In this document: positions 11,851 through 23,426 of the stretch, piece by piece | How the letters are laid out: the number at the start of each line of letters is the position of its first letter | How positions within the stretch are numbered: the first letter of the stretch is position 1 | Assembly (NCBI GenBank): GCA_940671915.1 | Contig: CALNVZ010000174.1 | Span: 74,139,831-74,203,830 of the forward strand | Length of the DNA stretch: 64,000 nucleotides | Source: Paracentrotus lividus | Taxonomy: Eukaryota > Echinodermata > Echinoidea > Camarodonta > Echinidae | Direction of reading: 5' to 3' | Position numbers and translations under genes: made by a program | The notes under the pieces: model-generated | The model's database searches: none | Seen by the model: the letters and a program-made list of their open reading frames with translations, nothing else | Told to the model about the DNA's origin: nothing

Positions 11851-13287
11851 ATTTATTTATTTATTTATTTATTTATAAGAACATATTTATACAGGATAAA
11901 AAGACATGATCAGCAACAGCTGTTTTCCATCATGGTCCTGATATGGACATAAAAAACATCAAAATAGCAATATGACATGAATTAATTTATACATATATAA
12001 AATAGGGGCTGCATAGAAATTAGAAGAGAAGGAGAATAGAAAGGATGCAAAATTTTGAAGAAAAGGCAGAGTAAGAAAAGGAGGAGAGAGACAAGAGAGA
12101 GAGTGTGTAGTCAAGTAATATATAGAAGTAGAGAGAGAGAGAGAGAAGGAGAGAGAGAGAGAGAGAGATAGAAGGGGAGAGAGAGAGAGATAGAAGGAGA
12201 GAGAGAGAGAAGGAGAGAGAGAGGGAGGGAGAAAAGAGGATAGAGTGCAACACCATTATACAAAGTATACTGCAATTACAAGATAAGATATTACATAAAA
12301 AATCAATCTACTGTTTATGGATAAAATACATATTCTTGTATGAACGCTTAAAGGATACGAGGTATGGAGTATTTTGGAGTTCATTTGGCAAGGAGTTCCA
12401 TGTCTTGATTGCACTATATTTAAAAGATTGCTTAAAACATTCAATATTAGGCTTAGGTAACACAGCATTAAGTGAATCTGCATTTCCTGTATTCATTCCA
12501 TGCCTATCTATAAGTAATTCAATATCATTACAAAGTCTAATAGGTGCAAGACCATATATACATTGGTATGCTAAAATACCTAAAAAATAATCCCTCCTTG
12601 TATCAAAAGATTACCATTTCAGATTCTTCATTAAATCTGTACAACTTTTAGAAAAATCATATTCCTTCAATACAATACGTGCTGCTCGTCGTTGTAATCT
12701 TCTAATAAGTTCCTTGTTTTTAAGTGAGCAATTTCCCCAAACTGAACAAGCATAATCAATACATGGCTGAATAGTTGTTTTGTACAAAGTGTTAAGTAAA
12801 TCTGTTTTAAGAGTTGAACTTAAGTGTCTAAGGGCATGTAACTTAAATGATATTGATCTACAAAGATTTTTAACATGAACATTCCATGAGAGATGACTAT
12901 CAACTTCAACGCCTAAATATCTTACAGAATTAACTTGTTTGAGTTGTTCTCCATTAAGGTTTACCTCTAGCTTTCCTTTGTTTTTCGAATGACGAGTTGA
13001 AATAAGCATTACATTTGTTTTACTAGTATTAATCTTTAGACAATTTTCATTATACCAATGATTAATTTCATTTAAACATACTTGTAAATTGTTTTTAATG
13101 TTACTTAATTTAGTGTCAGAGATGTATACAATAACATCATCAGCAAAAATATTACAAACTGCGGACGAAATGCTTTAAACAATGTCATTTATAAATATTA
13201 AAAATAAATCCGGACCTAATACTCCCCCTTGTGGAATACCTACGGTTAAATCAATAGAAATGGATTGTTTACCGTGACATCTTACTG
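11851..13287 (-). pseudogene. 5'-truncated non-LTR retrotransposon (reverse transcriptase remnant)
   Basis: Read on the minus strand, the order is as follows. The RT block GIPQGGVLGPDLF lies near 13190-13250. The active-site block NIFADDVIVY lies near 13130-13150. A 132-codon frame at 12611-13009 holds the RT thumb (NSVRYLGVEVD, YKTTIQPCIDYACSVWG, LQRRAARIVL). The C-terminal KTWNSLPNELQN lies near 12390. Broken frames and at least one stop between GPDLF and FADD make it dead. The 3' UTR is pyrimidine-rich on the coding strand and ends in a (TAAA)n tail at 11851-11880. The block style fits the Jockey/CR1 side of the non-LTR elements; the exact clade is unresolved. Confidence 0.88.
12030..12242. 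repeat. Purine-rich GAGA tract in LINE 3' UTR
   Basis: About 200 bases are almost pure A/G on the plus strand, with GAGA runs. It belongs to the 3' UTR of the LINE read on the minus strand (pyrimidine-rich there). It produces a spurious poly-Ser/Leu frame. Confidence 0.85.
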
Positions 13288-13502
13288 ATTACGTGAGAAA
13301 TACAAAATATACATCAGGAGTAACACATTTTTTTCCCGTTTTAACCAAATATATAAGCTATAGAACTTTAATGATTTTTTTTCTTCTCTTTCATTAATTA
13401 TTAGAGGAGAAATTTACAACAAAACTGTTATTTTAAATTACATTTTTGTATGGCGACTCTGCTGACATCACTTTTCTGCATTTTTTTTTTTTTTTTACAG
13501 TG

Positions 13503-13908
13503 TATGCAATTTTTTATCTGCTTTTTAAATTCATAGTATCCTGTGAACAAATTCAAAATTAAAAAACACCATTTTTTTCTGGTCCCATGTGTTACGAACG
13601 AATAAATTATCATAAATGAAAAATGAATTGAGTTATTTCAATGATTGTTTATGATTTTGTTGAAGGTTCTTAGTACCTTCAAAAATTTACCTAAGGATTG
13701 GGATTTCAATTTAAGATTTATCAAAAAAGCCTAATTTTGTCTCTGAATGTCCCGTTTGTTACATCGCCAAATAGGGTGGACTTGCCATTTTCTTTATCAA
13801 AGCTATGCTCTTGACAGATCCAAGATTTAAACAACATTAACCACATAAACTAATTATAATAAAACATGACAATGCTTGACTCATTTAGATTATATTTTCC
13901 ACTTCCTA
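13503..13908. other. Remainder of the 10857-15500 element or host sequence; nothing recognised
   Basis: AT-rich, with no repeat partner or open frame recognised. Confidence 0.35.
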
Positions 13909-14220
13909 CACTGTAAAAAAATATACAGCAAAGTGATGTCAGTAGAGTCGCCACACAAAAATGTAATTTAGAATAACAGTTTTGCTGTAAATTTCTCCTC
14001 TAATAATTAATGAAAAAGAAGAAAAAAATCATTAAAGTTCTATAGCTTACATATTTGGTTAAAACGGAAAAAATGTGTTACTCCTGATGTATATTTTGTA
14101 TTTCTCACGTAATTATTAGCATGAGAAATTTACAACAAAACTGTTTTTTAAATTACATTTTTTATGGCGACTCTGCTGACAGCAGATTTGCTGTAAAAAT
14201 ACACATATTTTTTTACAGTG
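13909..14220. mobile_element. CACTGTAAAAAA MITE copy B, intact (312 bp)
   Basis: The ends CACTGTAAAAAAATATACAG and its inverted partner are flanked by TA (13907-13908 and 14221-14222). Long inverted arms include GTAGAGTCGCCA at the left and TGGCGACTCTGC at the right. It is the empty-site reference for the interrupted copy A. Confidence 0.88.
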
Positions 14221-14222
14221 TA

Positions 14223-15036
14223 CAGTTGCATGCAGATTTATTCAACCCCCATAGTATGAGTGCAGGTATTCATACTCAAAATTTCAGTTTGGTACTTTAT
14301 TAAATGAAAAATGTGTTTGTAACATCAACCAAATTATATATCAAATTCAAGACAAGACATAGCCTCTAATTTAACCAACTTTAGAAATCGTGTTCATTTA
14401 GGCATAAACTGATATGGTCGACTGAACAATTTATGTCATTTTCATACCTTTCTGTGATTACCAAAGCATTACTTGTAATGCTTCGATGGTCATGACGTGG
14501 TCATACTAATTTTTGATAGCTAAAATTATATTCTTTCATTTGATGTACATTTCTTGATATCTCAGTAGGTTTTGTTCATTTTCAGAGGAATTGAAATTGA
14601 GATTTTGATTCTTGTGTACAAACCCTGTACAAAGTCAATGGAAGAAATTTTCACTTGAAGTCTATTTGTAAAAAAATGTTTCTAAAATTAGTAATATCAA
14701 TTAAAATACTTTGAGTCATATATCATATTAAAGCATATTATGTACTTAATTGAAAACCTGAATGACCGAGTCGAAACAATTGATGCATTGCAAGTTATGC
14801 CTCAAGTGATCACAGTAAGGTATGAAAATGACATTAATTTGTTCTATTGACCATATCTGTCTATGCATGAATGAACATGATTGCTACTGTTGATCAAATG
14901 AAAGGCTATTGTCTTACCTTTAATTTGATATATAATTTGTTTGATATGTGTCATTTCATTAAGAAACAAAGCAAATTCTTATAAGAATATGTGTACTCAT
15001 TATACCATGGGGGTTGAATAATTCTGCATGCAACTG
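14223..15036. mobile_element. Tc1-like foldback MITE abutting copy B
   Basis: The ends CAGTTGCATGCAGATTTATT and AATTCTGCATGCAACTG are inverted repeats. The match continues inward through AACCCCCAT, CAAATTATATATCAAATT and ATGTCATTTTCATACCTT for about 250 bases on each side. The left end shares the single TA at 14221-14222 with the right end of the neighbouring MITE. The right flank reads TG instead of TA, presumably a point change. Confidence 0.8.
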
Positions 15037-15500
15037 TGTGTGCATGGTATGGAAGTACTGCGGCAGTGTACGGGCTGTGTACGGGCTGTTGCATCGTCCC
15101 GGGGCTAGGTATGGGGCAAAGGTACTTTATTAACACGTTGTTACAATTACCCCCGAGGAGGGCGACCATATTTAGAGAGATTTTTTTCTATCTTAGGTTA
15201 GGTATTCATCGTTGAAACTTTGGCAACATACAGACCTAAGAACATAATTTATAAATAAATAAAATTAACAGTGTGAGATATTACTTCCCTTCTCAAATTA
15301 TTCTTCTTTTTTAAAATTATTTTTTTGCTGTAGAAAGTTCCACGAACTGTTAAATCTGCTTACACTCAAACAGCAATGTGGAGTGATGAAATGCGCCTGT
15401 TCTGTACACAGGTTAAGTTCGTAGCGTGTTTCTGCTAGGGATGGGAGCCTCTTTTACAATTGCCCCGTGTTACAATTGTCCCCGGTATGTTCTACATGAC

Positions 15501-16975
15501 ATTAACATTAATTCATTGTTTTTATTCTAATCACTGGACACTGAACATATTTTTCTGGATTAATAAAGTAATAAACTGAAATAAATAAGAATACGTTAGA
15601 GCTATTCCAACTACATGTTAATAATAATAATAATAATAATATACCACTTTCATATAGCGCATATCACTATACATTTATGTCCCTATGGGCTTTAAAGCTT
15701 GTGTATAGTTTCGGGAGAAAGAAAAATATATTTTGATTCACATTAAGATAAATTATGATAGATTGAATCCAATAACTATAATAAAGCAAATTATAGTACT
15801 TGAAATCTCGTTTTTGTGACTTTATTTCATAATATAAGGATAAAAAAGATAAGTCGGGGACCTGTCTCAGATAGCGCTCACGTGGAAAACCAGTGGGGAT
15901 TCTCTTGTGTGGGTGTTACACACAGATCGTTCGCACTACTTCACGCCGTAACCTCGAGCGTGCGAACCTGTCAGCAGAGGTCTAAACGGCAGTTGGATTG
16001 CGCTATATTCAAACTTTATAAATGAAATTCATCGGAAATATTGAAAGGAATGTCACAAGATCTCTCACACATATCTTTTAGTGCAATGTGGACAACATGT
16101 AACTACATTTGATCGGTTTTGTGCCAGTTCCTTTTTTGCTACCAAAACTATACACCTGGTTTAAGAAAATTAAAAATAGAATGAAAGATAACAAAAAGAG
16201 ACACAGAAATTTAGATATTCAGTACAACATCTAATACATGATCAAAAGTAGGATTGGAATAAGAAAGTTTTCAATTTACTCATGAACTTTGTTAAAGGCC
16301 CTCGCAAGTCGGAGATCATGGGGAATGCGCGTTTTTCTTGAGCTCCATTGACTCATACACAATCTACAGTGAGGCTTACGCAAGGGTCGGCCTACTGGGG
16401 ATTAACATTCGGACAGCACGAACATGACGAAGTTTACCGAACTCAGTCAGTCAATAGGGCCAGTAGCTTCGGATTAGTTTATAGACTCTCAACGGGTCTC
16501 TTCGTATTAATTCAAAGAGAGGACTTGTATAATACTCCATTTCAAAAACAAAACATAGGTTAGATTTACTTCGGACTTCTGGTTAGTTAGTCTAGCCATG
16601 AAGGATTAACCGGATTATACTCCAGACGGGTTGGCGCTGAAGATTACGCAACACGTCTCAGGCTCTGATTGGAATGTTATCATTTCACCCGAGATAAGGT
16701 GAATTCCCCATGTTTTATCAATTATACGTCCCTTTAATGTGTCAGAGAGTTTGATCTCATTAATTTGGAAGATTATTCCACAAGTTAGCACTAGCTACTT
16801 GAAAGGATCTTGCGCCATACGTTTTGGTACAAACTTTGGGGGCAACGAGAAGACATCTTTAATTTTCGTCAATACGCTTATCCCAATTCCAAACCTGTCA
16901 TGTTGACCTTAAAACTTTCCCTCAACCTTCCCAGGGTCAGATGAAAAATCGCAAAATAATACACACGCAAACAGG

Positions 16976-16978
<3 letters not shown>
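15501..16978. other. No gene recognised
   Basis: A short (AAT)n tract lies near 15620. Moderately GC-balanced sequence at 15840-16010 and 16300-16700 contains short open frames without recognisable domains or splice context. Confidence 0.4.

Positions 16979-17009
<31 letters not shown>
16979..17009. repeat. (CA)n microsatellite
   Basis: About 15 uninterrupted CA units lie just downstream of the receptor reading frame. Confidence 0.95.
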
Positions 17010-17011
<2 letters not shown>

Positions 17012-17101
17012 TAAACACAATCTAAATATAGGATACCAAAGGAATAATGAATGGTAATAAAGCAACCTAAACAATTCAACACAAAACACATAGATCAATC
17101 A

Positions 17102-18178
17102 TCAACAACTGCGAACTGGCCGAGATCTCCTATTTCGGTATAGCAGTTCCTTAGCTTTTTGTCGGTACTTTCTGTCCGTTCCAATATGAATAGCTGGAGT
17201 CCACCACATACTCCCGAATGTGAGGGACAACGTGAGTAGAATCCATGTTTTTGTGGGATATACAGGGATGATATAAGCAATCATCATGGCAATTTGTGGA
17301 ACCCATGCAAGGTATAAGGAAAGGCTGACGAGAGAGACTGTCCAGGTGGCCCTGCAAACCTTACTAGGCTTCGAAAACTCCTTCTGATTGCATTTCGGAG
17401 ACACCTCATTACCAACCTCAGCTACAGAAATCGCTGCTGAAGACGCATTTGCTGTGTTGGCTTCTACGGCTGTAGGATTCGCTGAAGATGACGCTAGATA
17501 CTGGACCTGTTGCCTTGTTTGGGCATTCAACCGGCAGGCTATAATCAATGTTCGGATATTCGTGAACGTGATGACAATTAGAAATGAAATAAAAAGTAAA
17601 ATGCTGATTGCATTTAATGGTTAAAGCTTTTTTGTTAGGGTTTCAAGGGCAAGAGCATCACAATTCTCAACCGCTGTGACAAAGTGATCCAAATACGAGT
17701 CTGGAATACAGGCAGCAATAACGAAAGACATGGACGATGTTATGATGAGTGCAACAACAATCCGAGCTCTTCTAAGGGTAACTAACGTATGATATCTAAG
17801 GGGTCTGACAATCATCATATATCGATTAACGTTGATGCAAATAAGTAATTCCATTGTGATAAACATGAACGATGAAATTATGGCCGTGTTTAATTTGTAG
17901 GCGATATGGGTTTTTATCTCCATTTCGCTAACAACGGCAACGAATGCTACAGATGATAACCCCAGAAATAAATATGTCAAAGACAATGCTTTGAAGAAAA
18001 GATGGGTAACCTTGTCGTAACTAGCTGTGGTGCGGCGAAGTAATTCCAGTGTAAATCCATTGATAAATATGACGAGAGGAATTTGGAAAAGGTAAGATAT
18101 CATAAAAATTCTTATGCTGACACTGTCGTCTCGAAAGAAACTGGTATTATAAAGCTGACATAGTTCAATCCTTGCCAT
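17102..18178 (-). pseudogene. Intronless rhodopsin-class GPCR with one in-frame stop
   Basis: One continuous minus-strand frame of 358 codons plus a terminal TGA is broken only by TAA at 17621-17623 (codon 186). All seven membrane segments can be placed: TM1 near residues 22-45, TM2 ~60-85, TM3 ~95-118, TM4 ~140-160, TM5 just after the stop, TM6 ~270-295 and TM7 ~300-322. Family marks are VNRYMMIVRPLRYHT after TM3 (an NRY version of DRY) and LAWVPQ in TM6 (CWxP-like). TM7 reads TPAIH where NPxxY is usual. The TM2 Asp and the TM3 Cys of the usual disulfide are not evident. Single-exon, fast-diverging receptors of this class form large families in sea urchins. Start Met 18178 is chosen because the next upstream ATG frame closes at once. 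A receptor ending at residue 185 would lack TM5-7, so it is a pseudogene, a truncated allele or a base error. Confidence 0.8.
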
Positions 18179-18458
18179 TGTAGTTCATTGAACGAATTCC
18201 TATATTTAAATGAAAAATGAAAAATTCATATATTAAAAATTAAGATTCGTTAAAACTTGTTCTGTCCAATATCAAATTTCAGCAGAAAATGCACTTCTCG
18301 CTCGATCTAACCTCTACGATCACATACATAAGGAAAGCTGCAATCTCCAGTGAGGAGAACTGTGGTCTCGATGATAACAATGATGATCACTAAATCAATG
18401 CCATGCTTCTAAAAATCGGATTTGAAATATTTTTTAAAGTGAGACTAAAAACGACAGG

Positions 18459-18490
<32 letters not shown>

Positions 18491-18814
18491 GCTTGAAGTT
18501 ATAACGATTAGACCTTGTTTCTGCCAGAAGATAGAGGATTGTAGTGATTACAATTTACCATCTGAATGTAAACTGTATTTTGATCAGGTTACTAATACCT
18601 TGCTTCTATAGAGGATGAAAACAGGAGGAGTAATGATGATGCAAACGAAGCATAAAACGAAGCAATCGAATCCGCCAATCGTAAAAAGAAATGGATAGGT
18701 CATGAGGGGTATTTTCGGGGGGGGGGGGGAGGGATGATGAATGAGAATTACGGGTCACCAGTAATGAATAAGTGAAAGCTTAGGGTGGATAGTAATTTAT
18801 GTGGGTAGGCGTAT

Positions 18815-18847
<33 letters not shown>

Positions 18848-19563
18848 GAGAGAGCGCGTTAGAGAGGGAGAGGTTTCTGTTAGTGTAAAAGAGTGAATGT
18901 CAGAGAAACAAAGAGAAAAGGTGATCTAAGTAAAATTTTCAGGAGAGACTACGAATAGAGCATTCCCAGCAACATCATCATTCATCCATGTTGGTGGGCT
19001 AAACAATAGAAACATGTCCATCAAACCGTGATAAATCATTGTTTTTACGGTCTGGTGCACCGGTACCTTATTGTCTTGCCCACCACTTGACGTCACGTGA
19101 AATCACTCTATAGACACATGAACATGATGCAAAAGAGAAGGAGAGAAGACGCGAAAGAGAATGGGCGTATCATTACGAGGACACAATTGAAATACATTAG
19201 ATGGCGGAAATGATTTGTAATCGGTCACCATTCAATCACCGATATATTTGTCTTCCACTCCAGATGTGATGTTTCATCCCACTAAAATAAAAGATGGCTA
19301 CCAATCTCTGGCATTTTTGCATTAAACATGGTTTTTACGGTCATATACGCAATAACGGTGTAGAGGTAGACTTTTTATATCAGTTCACTAGTTTGATTGT
19401 ATATTGGTAGGTCGCACGACATTATTAAAGGAAAAAGAGAAGAAAAAAAGATAAACTGGAGAAAACGGAATTGGCATGTCGCCAAAAAAAAAAAAAAAAA
19501 AAAAAATCAAGAGACAGCACTTGTCTTTATCGCATCAAATTTTACACATCGCGTTAAAGTATA
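18179..19563. other. No gene; simple repeats
   Basis: It contains a 27-base A run (18461-18487), a G run (18717-18729), a (GA)n/(GACA)n tract (18814-18856) and an A run (19482-19506). No coding signal is visible. Confidence 0.5.
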
Positions 19564-20016
19564 GGTTTTCCCGGCCAATTTCATACATTTATCATCCGTT
19601 TTCATATAATGTGTATTCAAATTCGTGTGTTTGATGCGACAGACTGACTTTAGTCAAACAATTTCGTGTTCATGCTCTCAAATTCGTTTTTAGGCACACA
19701 AAGTAATGATTGCCAAATTCAAATTCGGATATAGGCATCTAATTTCATTATTTGTGCATTCAAATTAGTGCGGATTTGAGTATACGGAATGAAATGTCGA
19801 CAGGATGAAGACGAATTTGGATAGTTATTGCCGAATGTATATGCTTATTATGTGAAGTAGAATGTGCAATACGAAATCGATCACAAAAATCGTTAATTTT
19901 TATGATTGAATATGATTTTGACTCGTAACATTTCGATGCAGCAGCGTTTTTTCCGACAATGAATGCCTCTAATATACAATTGATTGACAAAACAATGAAA
20001 TTGGCCGGGAAAAACC
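19564..20016. mobile_element. MITE-like inverted-repeat element (~450 bp)
   Basis: The ends GGTTTTCCCGGCCAATTTCAT and ATGAAATTGGCCGGGAAAAACC are inverted. The interior repeats CAAATTCG-type motifs in both orientations. TATA-like flanks are present, but an exact target duplication could not be assigned. Confidence 0.7.
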
Positions 20017-20061
20017 GTTATATTTTAATAAAAATCAAAAAAAAATCAAAAAACGTATTAC

Positions 20062-20092
<31 letters not shown>

Positions 20093-22488
20093 AGATTATC
20101 ATTTAGTTTTTGTTTGATGTTGTCTTTAAATAAGGGCCAATTTATATATATTTATATGACAAGGTCATGTGGAAAGTAAAGAGGCCTACCATGAAAACAA
20201 TAATATTCAAAAATGTATGCCTTACCCGGGATTCTTGAAGCAATTTTTAAACACTAACATAAGATCGCAGTTAAGAGAACCACAATTTATGACTTATTAT
20301 CTCACCAGATTAAGAAAAAAAAATACACAGTCCATTAAAAAAAATATTTAAAAAAGAAACTCGGAAAATTGCACTAAAAGTTAATTGTCATGTCCCATGC
20401 TGACTCTTATTTCAAAATGAGGTTTAGTATGAACAAAATTTATAAACATAATCAGGAAGCTTTTAATCAAAGGTTCCGGTATCTGAATATTATACAATTA
20501 TGGAGGAGCCCAATATTTACTAAACTGAACATCGAGCAGTGCCTCTCTGCTGCATGCAGGGTCGGCCCTAAAAAAAGAGCGCCCCTTTATTTTACATTTG
20601 TATTTTGAAGAAAAATATCATTAGTTTCCTAGACCCACGAAGTTTGGTGCCATTAAAAAGTATTGAAATACATTCATATTTATTCATAATGTATTAATTA
20701 TTACATGGTATTGATAAAATGGAAAATATTAGTGCGTTTTTTTCTTTTTTTACGATCTTTTAAAAACTTTTTTCCCCATTTTTTCTAAAAGTTAAAGTCT
20801 AATGAAGAATTGATGTTTGTAACTGTGAAAAAAAACTGCTTACATATAAATTTTATGCAATACAGCAATAAGATGTAAAAATTAGAGCGAACTATCATTT
20901 TTCCGATAAAGAACTAGTAATACATAAAGTATTGAACCCAATATCCAAGAAAACTAACAGTTTATCCAGTGACACAGAAGAACCCCGTTCATGCACGTAA
21001 ATCAAAGGGGGTATCTCACTGAGTGGCAAATCCAGGCGAACGGAGCGAATTTATAGAGTGCCGTAAATTATAATCAACACGGTTTCAGCAGGTAGGCCGA
21101 TCGACGTGAGGCATTTTCTTATTTTATGTGTTTTCCGGATAAAGGGGTATCTTGAACCTCAGTGTATAAAGCGAATTTATCTTTATAACTGAATGGAGTC
21201 GAAAACAAAAAATTATTTTGTCCTGCATTGACGAATGAAGCGAATTTTTGGGTTTCTACTAGATTCGTTTCGATTCGCCAGGATTCTCCTCTTAAAATAA
21301 TCCGCCAAAATTTTTTGAACATATTCAAAATTTTCTGGCGAATTTATTTTTGTCCAAATGGTTGAATGTAATAAATATTTTATACTCCATGCAGCAAAAA
21401 ACCTATGGAAAGAGTCAAAAATAATTTTGAATCGGATCAAAAATTTATTTTATTCATTTTTACTCGATAAAAATGATAATTTCCGAAAAAAATATTGTCG
21501 AAAAAAGTAATAATAATAACCCAGGGTATACGGGTACGTGTCTTTGATTTATGATGTCGTTAACAATAACGCAAAATAAAACATCCCGATTTCATACCTT
21601 TTCATTTAACAAAGTTCCATTTCAGACGCGTTTCCTTTGATTTTTTTTTGCTCGGGTCAACAAAAAAGGACCCAAAAAGGGGAAACAGTGCGAGGGCACG
21701 TATGTTTTTACTATACGCAACCAATTGGCGCGACGTGGTAGGGGCCATCTTGACATATATATAGGCATCGACGCAAGAGGGCAGCTAATATTGTCACGGG
21801 GGGCGCCAGTTATTTTCTCGCTTTGTCTGTCTCCAAGCTGAAATAATTTTTCAAAATCTTCAATAAAATATCTTATGAGATTTAAAAATGTTTTACTTAC
21901 GCATTGGTCATGGTTTCCCCTAAATCTACCTTTTGAATTAACAATTTAGACAATCAAACCGCGATTGGCATTTAAAAACTCATTTGCTAATTAAGGCACT
22001 TGAGGGAAGATTACATATTAATTTTAAACCCAATTTGTCTTCTTCACGCATTTTCAGTGTTTATTTGTTTTTTTTATCTGTTTTGTAGCATATCTACCTT
22101 GATATTGTGAATTTTGGTAAAGTGAATATGAGTGATTCTTTATTAAAAAATCTTTCAAATTTGGGCTGACGCTTTTAATTATCTACAAAAACATAAATAC
22201 ATGGGACTATGTATTCTCAAACTCTAAATGGTCAGGTGAGGACGCTGATTATTTTATTACACATGCATGTATTCTGGGTATGGGGGGGGCTTTACGGCCC
22301 AGCCCCGGTAGGGCGCAGGGGCCGCCGAAAAGAAGAGGGAAAAGGGGAAAAGGGAATGGAAAAAAACACGGGAGGAGAAAGATAAAGCAGAAAAAAAAAG
22401 AAGGGAGAAAAGGGGAAAGGGGAAGAAAATGAGAGAGATAAGAGAGAGAGAGAGAGAGGGGGGGGGGGAGGGAAGGGGGGGAGGGGAG
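20017..22488. other. No gene; degraded repeats
   Basis: An A run lies at 20064-20092. The block AAAGGGGGTATCTCACTGA near 21006 is the inverse of TCAGTGAGATACCCCCTTT near 27583, so it may be one end of an element. A short degraded piece of the 1 kb MITE family lies near 21620-21680. A purine-rich run with GA and G tracts covers 22320-22488. Confidence 0.4.
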
Positions 22489-23262
22489 AGCTTAAACACA
22501 GGGGCGCAAATTGACCTTAAACGTAGGGGCGCCAGATTGAGCTTAAACACAGGGCGCCAAATTGAACTTAAACTTAGGGCGTAAATCGACCTAAATTTAG
22601 GGGCCGCCAAATCGACATTAAACTACGGGGGCGCCAAATTGAGCTTAAAGGTAGGGGCGCCATATTAAGCTTAAACATAAGGGCGTCAAATTGACTTGTA
22701 GCATAGGTGGGGGCGCCAAATCGAACTTAAACTCGGCGTTCAATCGACCCTTAAACTCAGGGGCGCCAAACCGACCTTAAATTTAGAAGGGGTGCCAGAT
22801 CGACCTTAAACTTAGGGGGGTTTGTTCGACCTTGAATTTAGGGGTCGCCAAATAGAATGTAAACAAAAAGGGGGCCAAATCGACCTTAAACTTAGGGGCA
22901 CTGAATCGACTATGAATTTAGGGGGCGCCAAATCTGCCAAATTGGGCTTAAACGTGGGACGCCAAACCGACCTTATATGTAGGAGGGGGCTCCAAACCGG
23001 CCTTAAATTTAGGAGATTGACCTTAAACTTAGGGGCGTTAAATCGACCTTGAATTTAAAGGGGTGCCCAATCGACCTTAAACATTGGGGCGCCTAATTTA
23101 GCTCAAATGTAGGGGCGCCAAAATGATCTGAAACTAAGGGAGCGCCTTAAACTTAGGGACGTCAGATTGAGCTCAAATGTAGGGTTGCCAAATTTAACTT
23201 TAACTTAGGGGTTCCAACTTTATCCTAAACTTAGGGAGGGGTGCCGAATTTACCAGAAACTA
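22489..23262. repeat. Minisatellite, 26 bp unit with GGCGCC core
   Basis: About 28 diverged tandem copies share the consensus CTTAAACTTAGGGGCGCC then AAATCGAC. Units vary between 23 and 30 bases by small indels, so no long open frame is maintained. Isolated GGGGCGCC matches continue to ~23390. Confidence 0.92.
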
Positions 23263-23426
23263 AGGGGATGAAAAAAAAATGAAATAAACAGAAGGGGTCT
23301 TTAAAATGTTCTCTATATAGAAAGAGCAAAGTTTTAAACTTCCGTGTAGCAAAATTTTCGCTCGCGCTTTTCGCTCGCATACAGGGGCGCCAAAATCACG
23401 TCGGGCCCCCCGGGGTGCAAAATCCT

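Larger units (their letters stand above)
11743..13502. mobile_element. CACTGTAAAAAA MITE copy A, split by a LINE
   Basis: The outer parts (11743-11850 and 13288-13502) together form one copy of the MITE that is intact at 13909-14220, in the opposite orientation. Its ends are CACTGTAAAAAATA and TTTTTTACAGTG, with TA on both sides (11741-11742 and 13503-13504). The break falls in AATAATTA/ATTACGTGAG, which is continuous in the intact copy. Hence the LINE at 11851-13287 arrived after the MITE. Confidence 0.85.
10857..15500. mobile_element. Candidate 4.6 kb element with GACAATTGTAA subterminal repeats
   Basis: The outer ends read GTCATGTAG and CTACATGAC, followed inward by ACCGGGGACAATTGTAA and its inverted copy. 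Related motifs (TTACAATTGCCCC, either strand) recur near 11037, 11062, 11083, 15138, 15455 and 15470. Subterminal repeats of this kind are typical of transposase binding sites. The interior has been invaded by the elements at 11743-13502, 13909-14220 and 14223-15036. No transposase was recognised. Confidence 0.5.

Noticed and set aside
12020-12256. Ser/Leu-rich 78-codon frame, and a similar one at 60873-61172
   Set aside because: Both are purine-tract translations in LINE 3' UTRs.
15334-15410. Possible exon after TTTTTTGCTGTAG with frame VPRTVKSAYTQTAMWSDEMR
   Set aside because: The donor is weak, the peptide matches nothing I know, and it lies within a transposon-like block, so evidence is too thin.
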